Assembly: GCA_946186735.1 (NCBI GenBank)
Contig: CAMHOK010000003.1
Span: forward strand, 1-45,143
DNA length: 45,143 nt
Source of the DNA: an uncultured Bacteroidales bacterium
GTDB taxonomy: Bacteria > Bacteroidota > Bacteroidia > Bacteroidales > Paludibacteraceae
Reading direction: 5' to 3'
A program made the position numbers and the translations under genes. The notes under the pieces were generated by a model that saw nothing but the letters and a program-made list of their open reading frames with translations, was not told the origin of the DNA and made no database searches. Position 1 is the stretch's first letter, and each line of letters starts with the position of its first letter. Of this stretch, positions 34,453-43,410 are shown in pieces.

Positions 34453-35019
34453 ATGTCTCACAGAAAGCTACAAGTCAGCGAGATGCACCGCATGAGTGTG
34501 GACGAGTTTGTCGGTTCGGAGAAGCTCCGCCTAATCATTGTGTTAGACAATGTGCGTTCTCAGCACAACATAGGTGCTGTTTTTCGCAGTGCCGATGCGT
34601 TTGGTTTAGAGGGTGTGCTGTTGTGCGGTATATGCTGCACCCCTCCCAACCAAGAGATCCATAAGACCGCCTTGGGTGCCGAGTTGTCGGTAGCTTGGCA
34701 GCATTTCGATGACACTCGTCAAGCCATTGCTTTCTTGCGCGAGAGGGGTTATCTCATCTACTCGGTAGAGCAGACCGAGAACTCTCAGACTCTCGACTCT
34801 TTCGAGGTCGCAAGCGACGAGAAAATAGCCGTTGTCTTGGGGCACGAAGTGTTTGGAGTGAGTCAGGAGGTGGTTGACATGTCTGACGGTGTTATTGAGA
34901 TCCCTCAGTACGGCACCAAGCACTCGCTCAATGTGAGTGTGGCAGCGGGAATAGTGATGTATCAGATAAGCGAGAAGATGAGAAGATATGCCTCTGATAA
35001 TGAGAAGAGATGCCACTAA
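34453..35019 (+). CDS. SpoU/TrmH-family RNA 2'-O-methyltransferase
   Basis: The 188-aa protein has the SPOUT knot motifs: LDNVRSQHNIGAVFRSADAFG near residues 31-51 (motif 1, with the catalytic Arg), AVVLGHEVFGVSQEVV near 128-143 (motif 2) and IEIPQYGTKHSLNVSVAAGIVMYQ near 151-174 (motif 3). It transfers a methyl group from S-adenosylmethionine to a ribose 2'-OH of tRNA or rRNA; which one cannot be read. The frame is open from 34219, but the upstream part is AT-rich leader with the promoter inside, so I use the ATG at 34453. The last ~12 residues are coded by a 22-bp repeat. Confidence 0.9.
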   Translation: MSHRKLQVSEMHRMSVDEFVGSEKLRLIIVLDNVRSQHNIGAVFRSADAFGLEGVLLCGICCTPPNQEIHKTALGAELSVAWQHFDDTRQAIAFLRERGYLIYSVEQTENSQTLDSFEVASDEKIAVVLGHEVFGVSQEVVDMSDGVIEIPQYGTKHSLNVSVAAGIVMYQISEKMRRYASDNEKRCH

Positions 35020-35040
35020 TAACGAGAAGATATGCCCTTA
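34980..35040. repeat. 22-bp repeat across a stop/start junction
   Basis: Two and three-quarter units: 34980-35001, 35002-35023 and a partial copy 35024-35040, each beginning GAGAAGA and followed by ATGCC. The first two encode the C-terminal end of the RNA methyltransferase; the third holds the ATG (35032) of the helicase gene with GAGAAGA in front of it as a possible ribosome-binding purine stretch. Confidence 0.85.
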
Positions 35041-38000
35041 AAAGTTTATAAAGCCTCAGCCGGTTCGGGTAAGACCTTTACCTTAGCGCGCGAATATATA
35101 CTCATGCTCCTGAAAGACAAGGAAAGGATGAGTCATCGTCGTATCCTCGGCGTCACCTTCACGCTGAAAGCCACGGCAGAGATGAAAGAGCGTATCATTG
35201 ACTCTCTTTTTGCCTTGTCCACACATTCTGAGAGCAAGTACCGCGAGTGGTTGAGCTCGGCGTTAGGGATGAGCGGAGATCAGGTGGACCGTCGGGCGGG
35301 CGAGTGTCTTAACGACATCCTTCAAGACTACTCGTTCTTCTCTATCAGCACCATCGATAGTTTCTTCCAGCGTATAGTGCGCTCTTTTGCTCACGAGCTG
35401 GGGTGGTCGGGCACCTATAACATCGAACTTGACGAAGATGCTGTTCGCGAGCGTGCTATCGACGATATGCTGTTCGACATCTCTGCTCCCGAGCACCAAG
35501 ACCTGCTCCAATGGGTCACGCAGTTCATGCTTCACCGTATTGACAATGGCGATAAGTGGAACCCGAAGAAGGCCATACAAGCCATCAGTACGCAGTTAGA
35601 CAATAGTCATGTCAGTCAGATCCTTGCCGACACCGACAACATACTGCACGACAAAAAAGCGCTTAGCGAGTACATAAGCACGCTCAAGTCCATCACTTTC
35701 GACATGGACAACCATGTGAGGAAGATAAGGAGCGAGGTCGAGAGTCAATTAAAGGGTTTTGGTCTCACTACCAAGAACTTCTCTAAGGGCATTTTTGCTC
35801 CTCTCTATTGGTCGCCGGCGGAGTACGAGTATCCTCTCAAGCCTAACATGCTCAAGGCTATCAACGACCCGGATAGTTCTGTTCCGAAGACCTCTAAGAC
35901 CTTGAGCAAGGAAGAGCGGGAGTCGGCTCGCTCTGTCTTTGTGCAGCATATCCACCCTCTCTTTGTCGCTTTTGCCGAGCTCATGCAGGAAACTGCTGTG
36001 AGGCGCTATCACACAGCGCGAGTCATACTCAATCATATCTACACCACAGGTCTGCTGTCGGATGTAGCTCGCCAGATCGACCTGAGCAATCATCTTGAGA
36101 ACCGCATGCCTATCTCTGAGACAGCTGCACTGCTCAACCGAGTGGTCAGAGACGGGGCTCCCGCGCCTTTCGTCTATGAGAAGATAGGTCAACGCATCAA
36201 GCACTATATGATTGACGAGTTTCAGGACACCGGTCAGATACAGTGGTCAAACTTCGTACCTCTGCTTCAGGAGAGTATGTCTATTGGCGAAAATAACTTA
36301 GTGGTGGGCGATGTCAAGCAATCGATCTACCGTTGGCGCCAGTCAGACTACCATCTGCTGCAACACGACGTAGAGCAGACCTTCCACCTGAGCAAGGACG
36401 ATATTGTCAATCTGAAGGTTAACTATCGCAGCAGCCGCGATGTGGTGGATTTCAACTCACAGTGCTTCGATGATTATGCGGCTTATGTGCAACAGCATTT
36501 CAACGATCGCAACCCTCAAGCCACTGCTCTGAGCCACGAGGTTACTGACGCTTATGCCGATGTGCACCAGGTTGCCGACAAAGAGCTGAGCGGTCATGTA
36601 CGCTTGTACGAGGTGCCACAAGACACATTCAAAGAGAAGGCTATAGAGCTGATGCTCTTCCATGTTGAGTCGGCTCTGCAGCGCGGCGTTAAGGCATGCA
36701 AGATAGCTGTGTTAGCCTCAAAGAACAGCGAGCTGTCTGTTCTTATCAGTGCTCTTGTTGATAAGGGCTACAAAGTGGCGTCCAACGAAGGGTTAGCCGT
36801 GGGTTCACACCCTGCCGTTGCTTTTCTTCTGACATGCATAAGACTGCTCTATGCCACCAACGACCGGCTCTACAGATATGAGCTCCAACACCTGTGGGAA
36901 GAAGCTATGGGCACTACACCTATGCCCGACCTGCCTAAAGACCTTATCTCCACTCCGCTCATGCAGATGGTAGAGAAGCTCATCTGTCATTTCTCGCTCA
37001 ACACATGGCAATATGCGCAGAGCTACTTGACGGCTTTCTCAGACATCGTCTATCTGTTCTGCTCCACACAGACGGCACACCCTTTAGAGTTCCTCCGCTA
37101 TTGGGACGAGACAGGACACAAAAAGACCTTGGCCGCACCCCGGACCACCGACTCTATTCAAGCCTTGACCATACATAAGTCGAAAGGGTTGGAGTTCGAT
37201 CTCGTGCTCATACCCTTCTGCAACTGGAAAATATGCGAGCCCACCAATAATAACGGTAACATCATCTGGTGCGAGCCTAAGCAAGAGCCTTTCAACCGTA
37301 TGCCTCTGGTGGCTTTAGACTATAGCAAACGACTGCTTCTCACACAGTTCGACCAAGACTATGCCGCCGAAGAGTTGGGCTATGCCATGGACTTCATCAA
37401 CCTCACCTATGTAGCCTTCACCCGAGCCAAGCGCGAGTTGATAGTATGCTGTAAGGCAAACGAGAATGAGCGCATATCACTAACGCCTCACCTCTTACTT
37501 AAATGTCTTAATGACAAGCAGAAAGAGCATCGGGTTGAGGGTGAGACACCTTTCTTCGATTTTGGTTCTGACTCTTTCCGTTTCGACGATGAGCCATCCG
37601 CTGACAGTGCTCCTGCAGACAACGACACTATTGCTTACGGCAAGATGGTGCCTATCGGTCAGCGACTGCGTCAGCGTCATCTGTTAGAGTTGGAGGAGTT
37701 GATAGAGTCGGCCAAGACCGGCACCTCGGCTTTAGAGTTGAGTCATGTGGTGAGAGGTAAGGTGCTACACGATATCCTCTCGTTGATAAAGACTGAGCAA
37801 GACCTTGAGCCTGCTCTTGAGCAGCAGGTAAGAGAGGGGGGGATAAGTGAGAGCGATATGGCGTCACTCAGAGACGAGCTTGAGCAGCTCTTCAGCCTCA
37901 GTAAGCCGTATCATTGGTTTGACGGCGGCTGGGAGCAGCTGTTGCTTGAGCACGACCTCATCCTCGCTGACGGCACCACACTTCGTCCTGACCGACTGAT

Positions 38001-38181
38001 GATAAGAGACGGCGTGGCACATATCATCGATTATAAGTTCGGCGATCATAAGTCAGCAGCCTACCATCGTCAGGTAGGAAGCTACATGGAGCAGTTGACC
38101 AAGATGGGCTACGCGGTGCGCGGCTTCTTGGTGTATGTCCAACTCAAAGAGGTGGAAGAAGTGCTTGCCGAAGGAAGATAA
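35032..38181 (+). CDS. UvrD/AddA-type helicase-nuclease
   Basis: This 1049-aa protein is an AddA/RecB-like subunit for double-strand break processing. It has Walker A ASAGSGKTF with K14, motif Ia/Ic LGVTFTLKATAEMKERI, Walker B MIDEFQDTGQIQWSNF near residue 390, VGDVKQSIYRWRQSD (motif III), HKSKGLEFDLVLIPF (motif V), and YVAFTRAKREL (motif VI). The C-terminal ~150 residues are a PD-(D/E)xK nuclease: GKVLHDIL, RPDRLMIRDGVAHIIDYKFGD and RQVGSYMEQL. All motifs are intact. Its usual partner AddB, often adjacent in Bacteroidales, is not in this window. It may share a transcript with the upstream methyltransferase gene. Confidence 0.9.
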   Translation: MPLKVYKASAGSGKTFTLAREYILMLLKDKERMSHRRILGVTFTLKATAEMKERIIDSLFALSTHSESKYREWLSSALGMSGDQVDRRAGECLNDILQDYSFFSISTIDSFFQRIVRSFAHELGWSGTYNIELDEDAVRERAIDDMLFDISAPEHQDLLQWVTQFMLHRIDNGDKWNPKKAIQAISTQLDNSHVSQILADTDNILHDKKALSEYISTLKSITFDMDNHVRKIRSEVESQLKGFGLTTKNFSKGIFAPLYWSPAEYEYPLKPNMLKAINDPDSSVPKTSKTLSKEERESARSVFVQHIHPLFVAFAELMQETAVRRYHTARVILNHIYTTGLLSDVARQIDLSNHLENRMPISETAALLNRVVRDGAPAPFVYEKIGQRIKHYMIDEFQDTGQIQWSNFVPLLQESMSIGENNLVVGDVKQSIYRWRQSDYHLLQHDVEQTFHLSKDDIVNLKVNYRSSRDVVDFNSQCFDDYAAYVQQHFNDRNPQATALSHEVTDAYADVHQVADKELSGHVRLYEVPQDTFKEKAIELMLFHVESALQRGVKACKIAVLASKNSELSVLISALVDKGYKVASNEGLAVGSHPAVAFLLTCIRLLYATNDRLYRYELQHLWEEAMGTTPMPDLPKDLISTPLMQMVEKLICHFSLNTWQYAQSYLTAFSDIVYLFCSTQTAHPLEFLRYWDETGHKKTLAAPRTTDSIQALTIHKSKGLEFDLVLIPFCNWKICEPTNNNGNIIWCEPKQEPFNRMPLVALDYSKRLLLTQFDQDYAAEELGYAMDFINLTYVAFTRAKRELIVCCKANENERISLTPHLLLKCLNDKQKEHRVEGETPFFDFGSDSFRFDDEPSADSAPADNDTIAYGKMVPIGQRLRQRHLLELEELIESAKTGTSALELSHVVRGKVLHDILSLIKTEQDLEPALEQQVREGGISESDMASLRDELEQLFSLSKPYHWFDGGWEQLLLEHDLILADGTTLRPDRLMIRDGVAHIIDYKFGDHKSAAYHRQVGSYMEQLTKMGYAVRGFLVYVQLKEVEEVLAEGR

Positions 38182-38219
38182 AACGGTCTTCTGTTTTACA
38201 ATGCTACGGTTCTGTTGTA

Positions 38220-38678
38220 TTATGGTGATACTGTGAGTCTGCCGTTAGAGAAAGTGGCGGTGTAGCGTCGGAGCATCTCTTTGGATATGCCTTTCGTTGG
38301 GTTAGCTACACCAAAACTGAGGTCATACTCTTCGCCACATTTATCACACACGGCATAGATGCCGTCCACGCGCACGGGTGCGTCACGGTCAAGACAATGC
38401 GGGCAACAGAGGTCTGCCGCCCTGTATTGGTCTCCCATGTCAATCCACAAGAGCAGTCCGGCATAGCCCAGGAAGTCGGTCTCATAGCGTCGCTCAGTGA
38501 AGCAAAGGGTCTGAAAACCGCTCCCCTGCACAAAATAGTTGTACTCACCCCAGATGTTGAGTTGCAGTTGCACCGGATAGGAGGGCACTGAGCTATAGAA
38601 GACGGGGTCGGAGCAAGAGCAGAGCAGCAGCAAGAGCAGGAGCCGGAGCGTGGGAGTATGGCGGTGTGGATGTTGCAT
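38220..38678 (-). CDS. Cysteine-rich (Rieske-like or zinc-ribbon) lipoprotein
   Basis: The 152-aa product has a lipoprotein signal with LLLLLCSCSDP, predicting Cys about 20-22 as the lipid anchor. The middle is beta-rich. Near residues 90-120 are CCPHC and, about 18 residues later, CDKCGEEYDL. This is the shape of a Rieske centre (CxH and CxxH, with the second box GxxYD), except that the second His is Cys; alternatively CPHC/CDKC is a zinc ribbon or rubredoxin-like knuckle. Similar lipoproteins occur in Bacteroidota. It is the last gene of the minus-strand run, 49 nt after rimM, separated by 10-bp repeats. Function unknown. Confidence 0.7.
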   Translation of the reverse strand: MQHPHRHTPTLRLLLLLLLCSCSDPVFYSSVPSYPVQLQLNIWGEYNYFVQGSGFQTLCFTERRYETDFLGYAGLLLWIDMGDQYRAADLCCPHCLDRDAPVRVDGIYAVCDKCGEEYDLSFGVANPTKGISKEMLRRYTATFSNGRLTVSP

Positions 38679-38680
38679 GG

Positions 38681-38720
38681 CAGTTATTCGTCGTTATTAG
38701 TCGTTATCAAACGTTTTCAG
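38681..38720. repeat. Four imperfect 10-bp repeats before the cysteine-rich lipoprotein gene
   Basis: CAGTTATTCG, TCGTTATTAG, TCGTTATCAA and ACGTTTTCAG follow one another at 38681-38720. They fill most of the 49-nt gap between the lipoprotein start and the rimM stop. The 10-bp period equals one helical turn. I see no promoter in the gap. Confidence 0.7.
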
Positions 38721-38727
38721 ATCTTTT

Positions 38728-39252
38728 TTATTGATTTTCAGCGGTCATATCGTCAACGAGTCCCTCAGGCAGCGAGACGGTTATTGAGTGTTGCTCAGTG
38801 TCGATATCTTCAATGAAGTCATCGTGCAGAGGCAGGACGAGTCCGTTATCAAGCAGCATAAGAGTGTTGATGGTGGAGTCGTCGATATCTTTTATCTTCC
38901 CCATCTCACCTCTCTTTTGGTCGATGAGTGTGAAGCCGATGAGAGTAGCAACAACTACTCTGTCGTGCTCTTGTTCCGGCACTTCTCTTCTCAGTGCGTA
39001 GCAAGGAGCGTTGACGAGTTTTCTAACATCGCCCTCGGAGTCCACGTCCTCGAGCTTGAGCAAATAGTCTTGCCCTTTGGTCCTCAGCTCTTCCACCTCA
39101 AAAGGCACATTGATACCATCGATAGTGAGCACGAGAAGATGCGGCTCGAAGAGTTCGAGCAGGTCGTTGTCGGCATCGAGCACCATCTCTCCTTGTTTGC
39201 CGTGCGGCTTACGGATGGTACCGAGAGGGAGCAGTTGGTCGAGGGTAATCAT
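38728..39252 (-). CDS. rimM: Ribosome maturation factor RimM
   Basis: RimM helps the 16S 3' domain and S19 to assemble in the 30S subunit. The 174-aa protein has the N-terminal RimM barrel with LGTIRKPHGKQGEMVL near residues 11-26 and the C-terminal PRC barrel with VATLIGFTLIDQKRGEMGKIKDID and LPLHDDFIEDID. Length is normal. The ATG overlaps the stop of the FKBP gene by one base (TAATG), so translation is coupled. Other usual neighbours (trmD, rpsP) are absent. Confidence 0.93.
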   Translation of the reverse strand: MITLDQLLPLGTIRKPHGKQGEMVLDADNDLLELFEPHLLVLTIDGINVPFEVEELRTKGQDYLLKLEDVDSEGDVRKLVNAPCYALRREVPEQEHDRVVVATLIGFTLIDQKRGEMGKIKDIDDSTINTLMLLDNGLVLPLHDDFIEDIDTEQHSITVSLPEGLVDDMTAENQ

Positions 39253-39725
39253 TAGTTGGTCAGAGCAGTGAGGTGAATGTTATATATCAGTGTTGAGTAC
39301 GGCGGCACAAAACTCTCATAGCCTTCCGTTCCTGATCCTTTCTCGCCGTATCCGAGTTTCCAAGGCACATAGACCACCACATCGCCCTGTACGTGAATCT
39401 TCCTTATACCCTCCACAAAACCCGGTATGACGCCCGAGAGCGACATATAAGCATTGGTGGTAGAGTCCAGCACGGCTCCGTTGATGAGTTCGAGCTTGTA
39501 GTCGCACACCACATTGGAGGTGGAGTTGGGCTTGGCATCGGAAGGGTTAGGGTCGGCAATGACCTTATACTGGAGTCCGGTGGCGGTGGTTATGATGTCA
39601 GGACGCTTACCGTTAGCAATCATGAACATCTCGTTCTGCGCTTTCCAATCGATCCAGTTGTCGGTCTTACATGAGCACAGCAGGGCTGCGATGAGAAAAG
39701 GAATGATATAAAAAGAATGTTTCAT
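39252..39725 (-). CDS. FKBP-type peptidyl-prolyl isomerase lipoprotein
   Basis: This 157-aa lipoprotein has the lipobox LLCSC with the anchor Cys about residue 17-19. The FKBP domain runs from about 45 to 155: TTATGLQYKV, CDYKLELINGAVLDST, SGVIPGFVEGIRKIHVQGDVVVYVPWKLGYGEKGSG, IPPYSTLIY-like VPPYSTLIYNIHL. It probably assists protein folding in the periplasm. FKBP lipoproteins of this size are common in Bacteroidales. It lies 6 nt after envC and overlaps rimM. Confidence 0.88.
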   Translation of the reverse strand: MKHSFYIIPFLIAALLCSCKTDNWIDWKAQNEMFMIANGKRPDIITTATGLQYKVIADPNPSDAKPNSTSNVVCDYKLELINGAVLDSTTNAYMSLSGVIPGFVEGIRKIHVQGDVVVYVPWKLGYGEKGSGTEGYESFVPPYSTLIYNIHLTALTN

Positions 39726-39731
39726 AGCTCA

Positions 39732-40907
39732 TTATTTAGTTATCCATAATGATGGGTTCTCTATGTCTCTGTTTTTCCACACTTGGAAGAACAGCTCGGT
39801 CTTATTATCTTCGTCAGGATCGGTAAAGATGGTGCCTATTGTCTGTTTGGCTTTCACTTTTTGTCCGGTCTTGACATTGAGTTTGCTCAGGTTGGCATAG
39901 ACGGTGTAATAGTTGCCATGTCTGACGATGACGGCATTGGTCTGTCCGTCAGAGAAGCATGATGTCACCTCTCCGTCGTACACGGCTCTTGCCGTAGAGC
40001 CGGCTGTTGTCTGTATATATATACCTTTGTTGTTTCGTGTAACCGACTTGAGCACGGGGTCGGGTTGTAGTCCGAACTGTCCTGAGATGAAGCCGTTGTC
40101 GGTAGGCCAAGGCAGTCGTCCTTTGTTCTTCTCGAACCCTCCGGCAAGCAGTTGCTGGTCTTTGGTGAGCGCTTTCTTCCCGGCCTTCTTCTGTTGCTCG
40201 GCAATCATCTTCTCTATCTGCTTCTGCAACTCGTTGGCTTTCTTCTGTTGTTGTTGCTGTTGGGTCTTGAGTTTCTTCTCTTGTTTCTTGAGCGAAGAGA
40301 GCAGTTTCTCTTGCTTACGCATGTCGGACGAGAGTCGGTCTTTCTCTCTGTTTTGCGTCTGCAGAGCCTCTTTCTTTTGTTGTCGGCTGTCGGCAAGTTC
40401 TTGGTTGCGATGGTCGATATCGTCTTGCAGTTGTTTGATTTTTTCTACTTGCTGTTTGTGATAAGCCGATGCCTCAGCCATATATTGCATGCGTCTGACC
40501 ATCTGATTGAAGTTGTCGGCAGAGAGCAGGAAGAGCAGCATTGACTGATTGGAGTGAGCGTGGTAGTTCTGTACGACGAGTCGTGAGTAGGCCTGTTTGG
40601 TTCTCTCTAACTCTTTCTCAAGCGAGTCGGTCTGACGTGTCAGTTCTCTCATCTGCTTATCGAGGGCAGTGATCTCGGAGTTGATGGTAGAGATGAGTTT
40701 GCGTCGTTGGTTGATGTCGCGGTTGATGATATTGAGTTTGTTGGTTGTGGCGGTCTCGTTCTTTTTTGTTTGTTTGAGCATCTTATCGGTGTTCTCGAGT
40801 TGCTGCAGCGCCCTCTTTCGTTGTTGCTGCAGGTCTTTGACGGTCTGTGCTGAGACGGTGATGGCGCTCAGCAGACAGAGGAGGCATATATAGATAACTC
40901 TTTTCAT
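39732..40907 (-). CDS. EnvC-like murein hydrolase activator with degenerate LytM domain
   Basis: The 391-aa protein has a signal peptide (1-20), a long coiled coil (about 22-245) rich in Q and K, including a run of six glutamines, and a C-terminal LytM (M23) domain (about 265-391). The zinc ligands are missing: the HxxxD site is replaced by GQFGLQPDPVL, the HxH by YTVYANL, and the usual ELHFE reads ELFFQ. That is the EnvC pattern, in which the domain activates amidases at the septum instead of cutting peptidoglycan. It stands in the dut–TPR–DUF4292–EnvC run conserved in Bacteroidales. Confidence 0.9.
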   Translation of the reverse strand: MKRVIYICLLCLLSAITVSAQTVKDLQQQRKRALQQLENTDKMLKQTKKNETATTNKLNIINRDINQRRKLISTINSEITALDKQMRELTRQTDSLEKELERTKQAYSRLVVQNYHAHSNQSMLLFLLSADNFNQMVRRMQYMAEASAYHKQQVEKIKQLQDDIDHRNQELADSRQQKKEALQTQNREKDRLSSDMRKQEKLLSSLKKQEKKLKTQQQQQQKKANELQKQIEKMIAEQQKKAGKKALTKDQQLLAGGFEKNKGRLPWPTDNGFISGQFGLQPDPVLKSVTRNNKGIYIQTTAGSTARAVYDGEVTSCFSDGQTNAVIVRHGNYYTVYANLSKLNVKTGQKVKAKQTIGTIFTDPDEDNKTELFFQVWKNRDIENPSLWITK

Positions 40908-40919
40908 TGAGGGTACGGA

Positions 40920-41744
40920 TTACATAGGAAGGATGGTTTTGATGTCCACCTGTTGCATTTTCTGCAGCGATGGTGCTATGATGTTAAGCGGTTGATTGAA
41001 CTCGATAGGTCCCATCTCCACCACGCACGAGAGGTCGATAGCGGTGGAAGAGACGCCGAGTCGGATGACTGAGGGGAAGACGACCTCGCCGTAGGTCTGT
41101 TCGTTCCGGTAGTCGGCTATGAGAGTGATGAGCGGGTCGGCATGCTCGAGCTTGGTGGTGAGTATATGATGAGTGCTGTTATCGAGTTGATACTCATACT
41201 TGAGCTTGGTCTTTTGGAAGAGCAGCTTGTGTGAGTCGGGGTACGCTTGCTCTTCGAGTTGTGTATTGAGCAGCCACTGCTGACTCTCACCGATGACGAA
41301 GATATGTCTTGTTAGCAGGTCTTCGATGTCGTTATACGAGACGGGTATGGCAGACGAGGCTCGTAGTTGGTCGTAAGTGAGGGTGCAGTAGCGTCGGTTG
41401 AGCTTATCGAGGAGCAGCACCTGCTGTTTGCTTATCTCTACTCTGACGAGCTCTATGCCGAGCATAGGTTGTACGGATACGACGATGATAGAGTCGTGAT
41501 AGATGCTGATGTTGGCAGACGTTGCCACCTTGCGTTGCTGATAATCGACACTGAGGCGTGCTTTTTTTGCCTGAGCCGTTTGGAACTGAGGCTGATTGAG
41601 GATGACCGACTCAACCGTCTTGGCAGTGGTTATCACACGACGAGTGTTGGGCTTGACCGTCTTGTTCTTAGGTGAGCATGCTGTTGAGAGCAGAGCCACC
41701 AATGCGAGCGGCAAGAGCAGAAGGAGGATAGGATATCGTTTCAT
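40920..41744 (-). CDS. DUF4292 lipoprotein
   Basis: The 274-aa product has a lipoprotein signal ending LLSTAC (anchor about residue 23). The rest is beta-rich with VSVQPMLGIELVRVEISKQQVLLLDKLNRRYCTLTYDQL, a pattern of the DUF4292 family, which has a LolA/LolB-like fold by inference. Position between TPR and EnvC genes is the conserved order in Bacteroidales. A role in outer-membrane lipid or lipoprotein handling is plausible but not shown. Confidence 0.85.
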   Translation of the reverse strand: MKRYPILLLLLPLALVALLSTACSPKNKTVKPNTRRVITTAKTVESVILNQPQFQTAQAKKARLSVDYQQRKVATSANISIYHDSIIVVSVQPMLGIELVRVEISKQQVLLLDKLNRRYCTLTYDQLRASSAIPVSYNDIEDLLTRHIFVIGESQQWLLNTQLEEQAYPDSHKLLFQKTKLKYEYQLDNSTHHILTTKLEHADPLITLIADYRNEQTYGEVVFPSVIRLGVSSTAIDLSCVVEMGPIEFNQPLNIIAPSLQKMQQVDIKTILPM

Positions 41745-41779
41745 ATCTGGTTGTCTAAGATTTATCGTAGGTTAGGTCG

Positions 41780-43408
41780 TTATTGTTTATTGTTTTGTGC
41801 ATCAATAATCTGCTGATAGTGCGAGAGTATCTCTTTGTTATCTTCGTCAGGTTTCATTTTCTCCATTGCTTGTTTGATATAGAACAGAGCAAAAGCATCG
41901 TCTCCTCTGAGGTGTAGTATCCAAGCATAGGTATCGAGGTAGGTGGGGTTATCCGGTTCTTTCTTTATTGTCTTTTGGCTCATTGCCTCAGCTTTCTTGA
42001 GGTCGTTGCCATAGAGGGCGAGTGTGTAAGCGTAGTTGTTGAGCACATAGATATTGTCGGGGTTGAGAGCGAGTGCTTTCTCGTACGCCTCGAAGCACTG
42101 TTCGTACTGTTCTTGTTGCATGAACAGGTCGCCTTGCAGAGCATAGATAGCGAACATATACATCTGCTCTGTGGGGTTGGTTATCTCAGCTGCGGCTTGT
42201 AGGATGAGCAGGGCACTGTCGGTCTGCTGTTCGGTCAAGGCGGCGGTAGCTCTGAGCAGTTGCCATTTGAGGCTTTTGGGGAAGGTGGCAGAGGCCTCGT
42301 TGATGATCTGTTTCTGCTCGGTGAGAGTACTGTCCATCTTGAGGAGCTGATCGTAGATCTTCTGATAGACCTGTTCGTCGTTGGGAGTGAGTTGGCGAAT
42401 GATATACATCTCCTCCAATGCTTTTCTCTCTTCGTGTTCTTGGCTATAGAACTCTGACAACTGCTTATGTGCGTCCACCTCGAGCGGGTGCTGTTGTACG
42501 AGTTGGAGTAAGATAGAACGGAAGAGGTCGTTGTCGGTGAGGAGCACCGAGCGGAAGATATTGACGACTGTCAGTTTTCTCTGCAGTGTCATGTCGCCGT
42601 AGGTCATGGCATCGCTGAGCTCTTTGAGGGCGTCAGCGGTGTCGTTGACCTGCAGGTAATAATTGACTAAGTGGAGATAGGCATCGGCATTGTCGGGATG
42701 GAGTCGTTTCTCTTCTTGGTAGAGCCGGAAAGCCTCTACGGGTTTGCCCTCTTCGAGCATGAGCTCGGCTTTATACAGTCGGAACCTATCGTCATCGGGG
42801 TTGAGTAGCAGATAGTTGTCGATAACCTCGGCAGCCTCTTTGTTCTTGTGCATATAGAGAAGGAGACGGTATCTACGGGATGCCGAGTAGGCTGTTACGC
42901 CTGTCCTTTTCTCGAGCTTATCTATGCAGCCGAGTGCTTTCTTGGGGTTCATCATCTCCGACGACACATACACCTCCTCGAGCGTGGTGATAGCATCTAT
43001 CTGGTCGGGGTAGTTCTTGACCACCGAGAGTAGCACTTTCTCTGCCTGTTTATACTGTTTGGAGTACCAGAGGGTGTTAGCATAGTCTGACCAGTATGCC
43101 ATCGGCTCGTGCTCGAAGGCTCGGCGCAGGTAGTCGGTCGACCGGTCCATCCGGTTCATGCCCTGATAGAGCAGACCTAAGTTATGCTCGACGGCAGCGT
43201 TGTTCTTGTCGAGTGTCTCGCAATACTCAAACAAAGCGAAAGCAGCGTCGTACTCGCCCATCTTCAGGCAGCGCTCAGCCTCATAGAAATAGTAGTCGAG
43301 TCGTTGCCGGCGTGTGTCGGTAGTGACGGGTTCGGTTTTCACTCTCTTTGCATGCGTCGGCACGGCAAGCAGGAAGAGCAGTAATATGTAAGTCAATCGT
43401 TTGAGCAC
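41780..43408 (-). CDS. Exported TPR-repeat protein
   Basis: The 542-aa protein has a signal peptide (1-20) and at least eight TPR-like helical pairs, with clear ones near residues 37-110 (AERCLKMGEYDAAFALFEYCETLD, VEHNLGLLYQGMNRMDRSTDYL) and near 415-520 (ALQGDLFMQQEQYEQCFEAYEKALALNPDN, TLALYGNDLKKAEAMSQKTIKKEPDNPTYLDT). It is probably a periplasmic or outer-membrane-associated scaffold. It follows dut, with a 14-bp repeat in the gap, and precedes the DUF4292 gene, which is the usual Bacteroidales order. No enzyme domain is visible. Confidence 0.88.
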   Translation of the reverse strand: MLKRLTYILLLFLLAVPTHAKRVKTEPVTTDTRRQRLDYYFYEAERCLKMGEYDAAFALFEYCETLDKNNAAVEHNLGLLYQGMNRMDRSTDYLRRAFEHEPMAYWSDYANTLWYSKQYKQAEKVLLSVVKNYPDQIDAITTLEEVYVSSEMMNPKKALGCIDKLEKRTGVTAYSASRRYRLLLYMHKNKEAAEVIDNYLLLNPDDDRFRLYKAELMLEEGKPVEAFRLYQEEKRLHPDNADAYLHLVNYYLQVNDTADALKELSDAMTYGDMTLQRKLTVVNIFRSVLLTDNDLFRSILLQLVQQHPLEVDAHKQLSEFYSQEHEERKALEEMYIIRQLTPNDEQVYQKIYDQLLKMDSTLTEQKQIINEASATFPKSLKWQLLRATAALTEQQTDSALLILQAAAEITNPTEQMYMFAIYALQGDLFMQQEQYEQCFEAYEKALALNPDNIYVLNNYAYTLALYGNDLKKAEAMSQKTIKKEPDNPTYLDTYAWILHLRGDDAFALFYIKQAMEKMKPDEDNKEILSHYQQIIDAQNNKQ

Positions 43409-43410
43409 AA

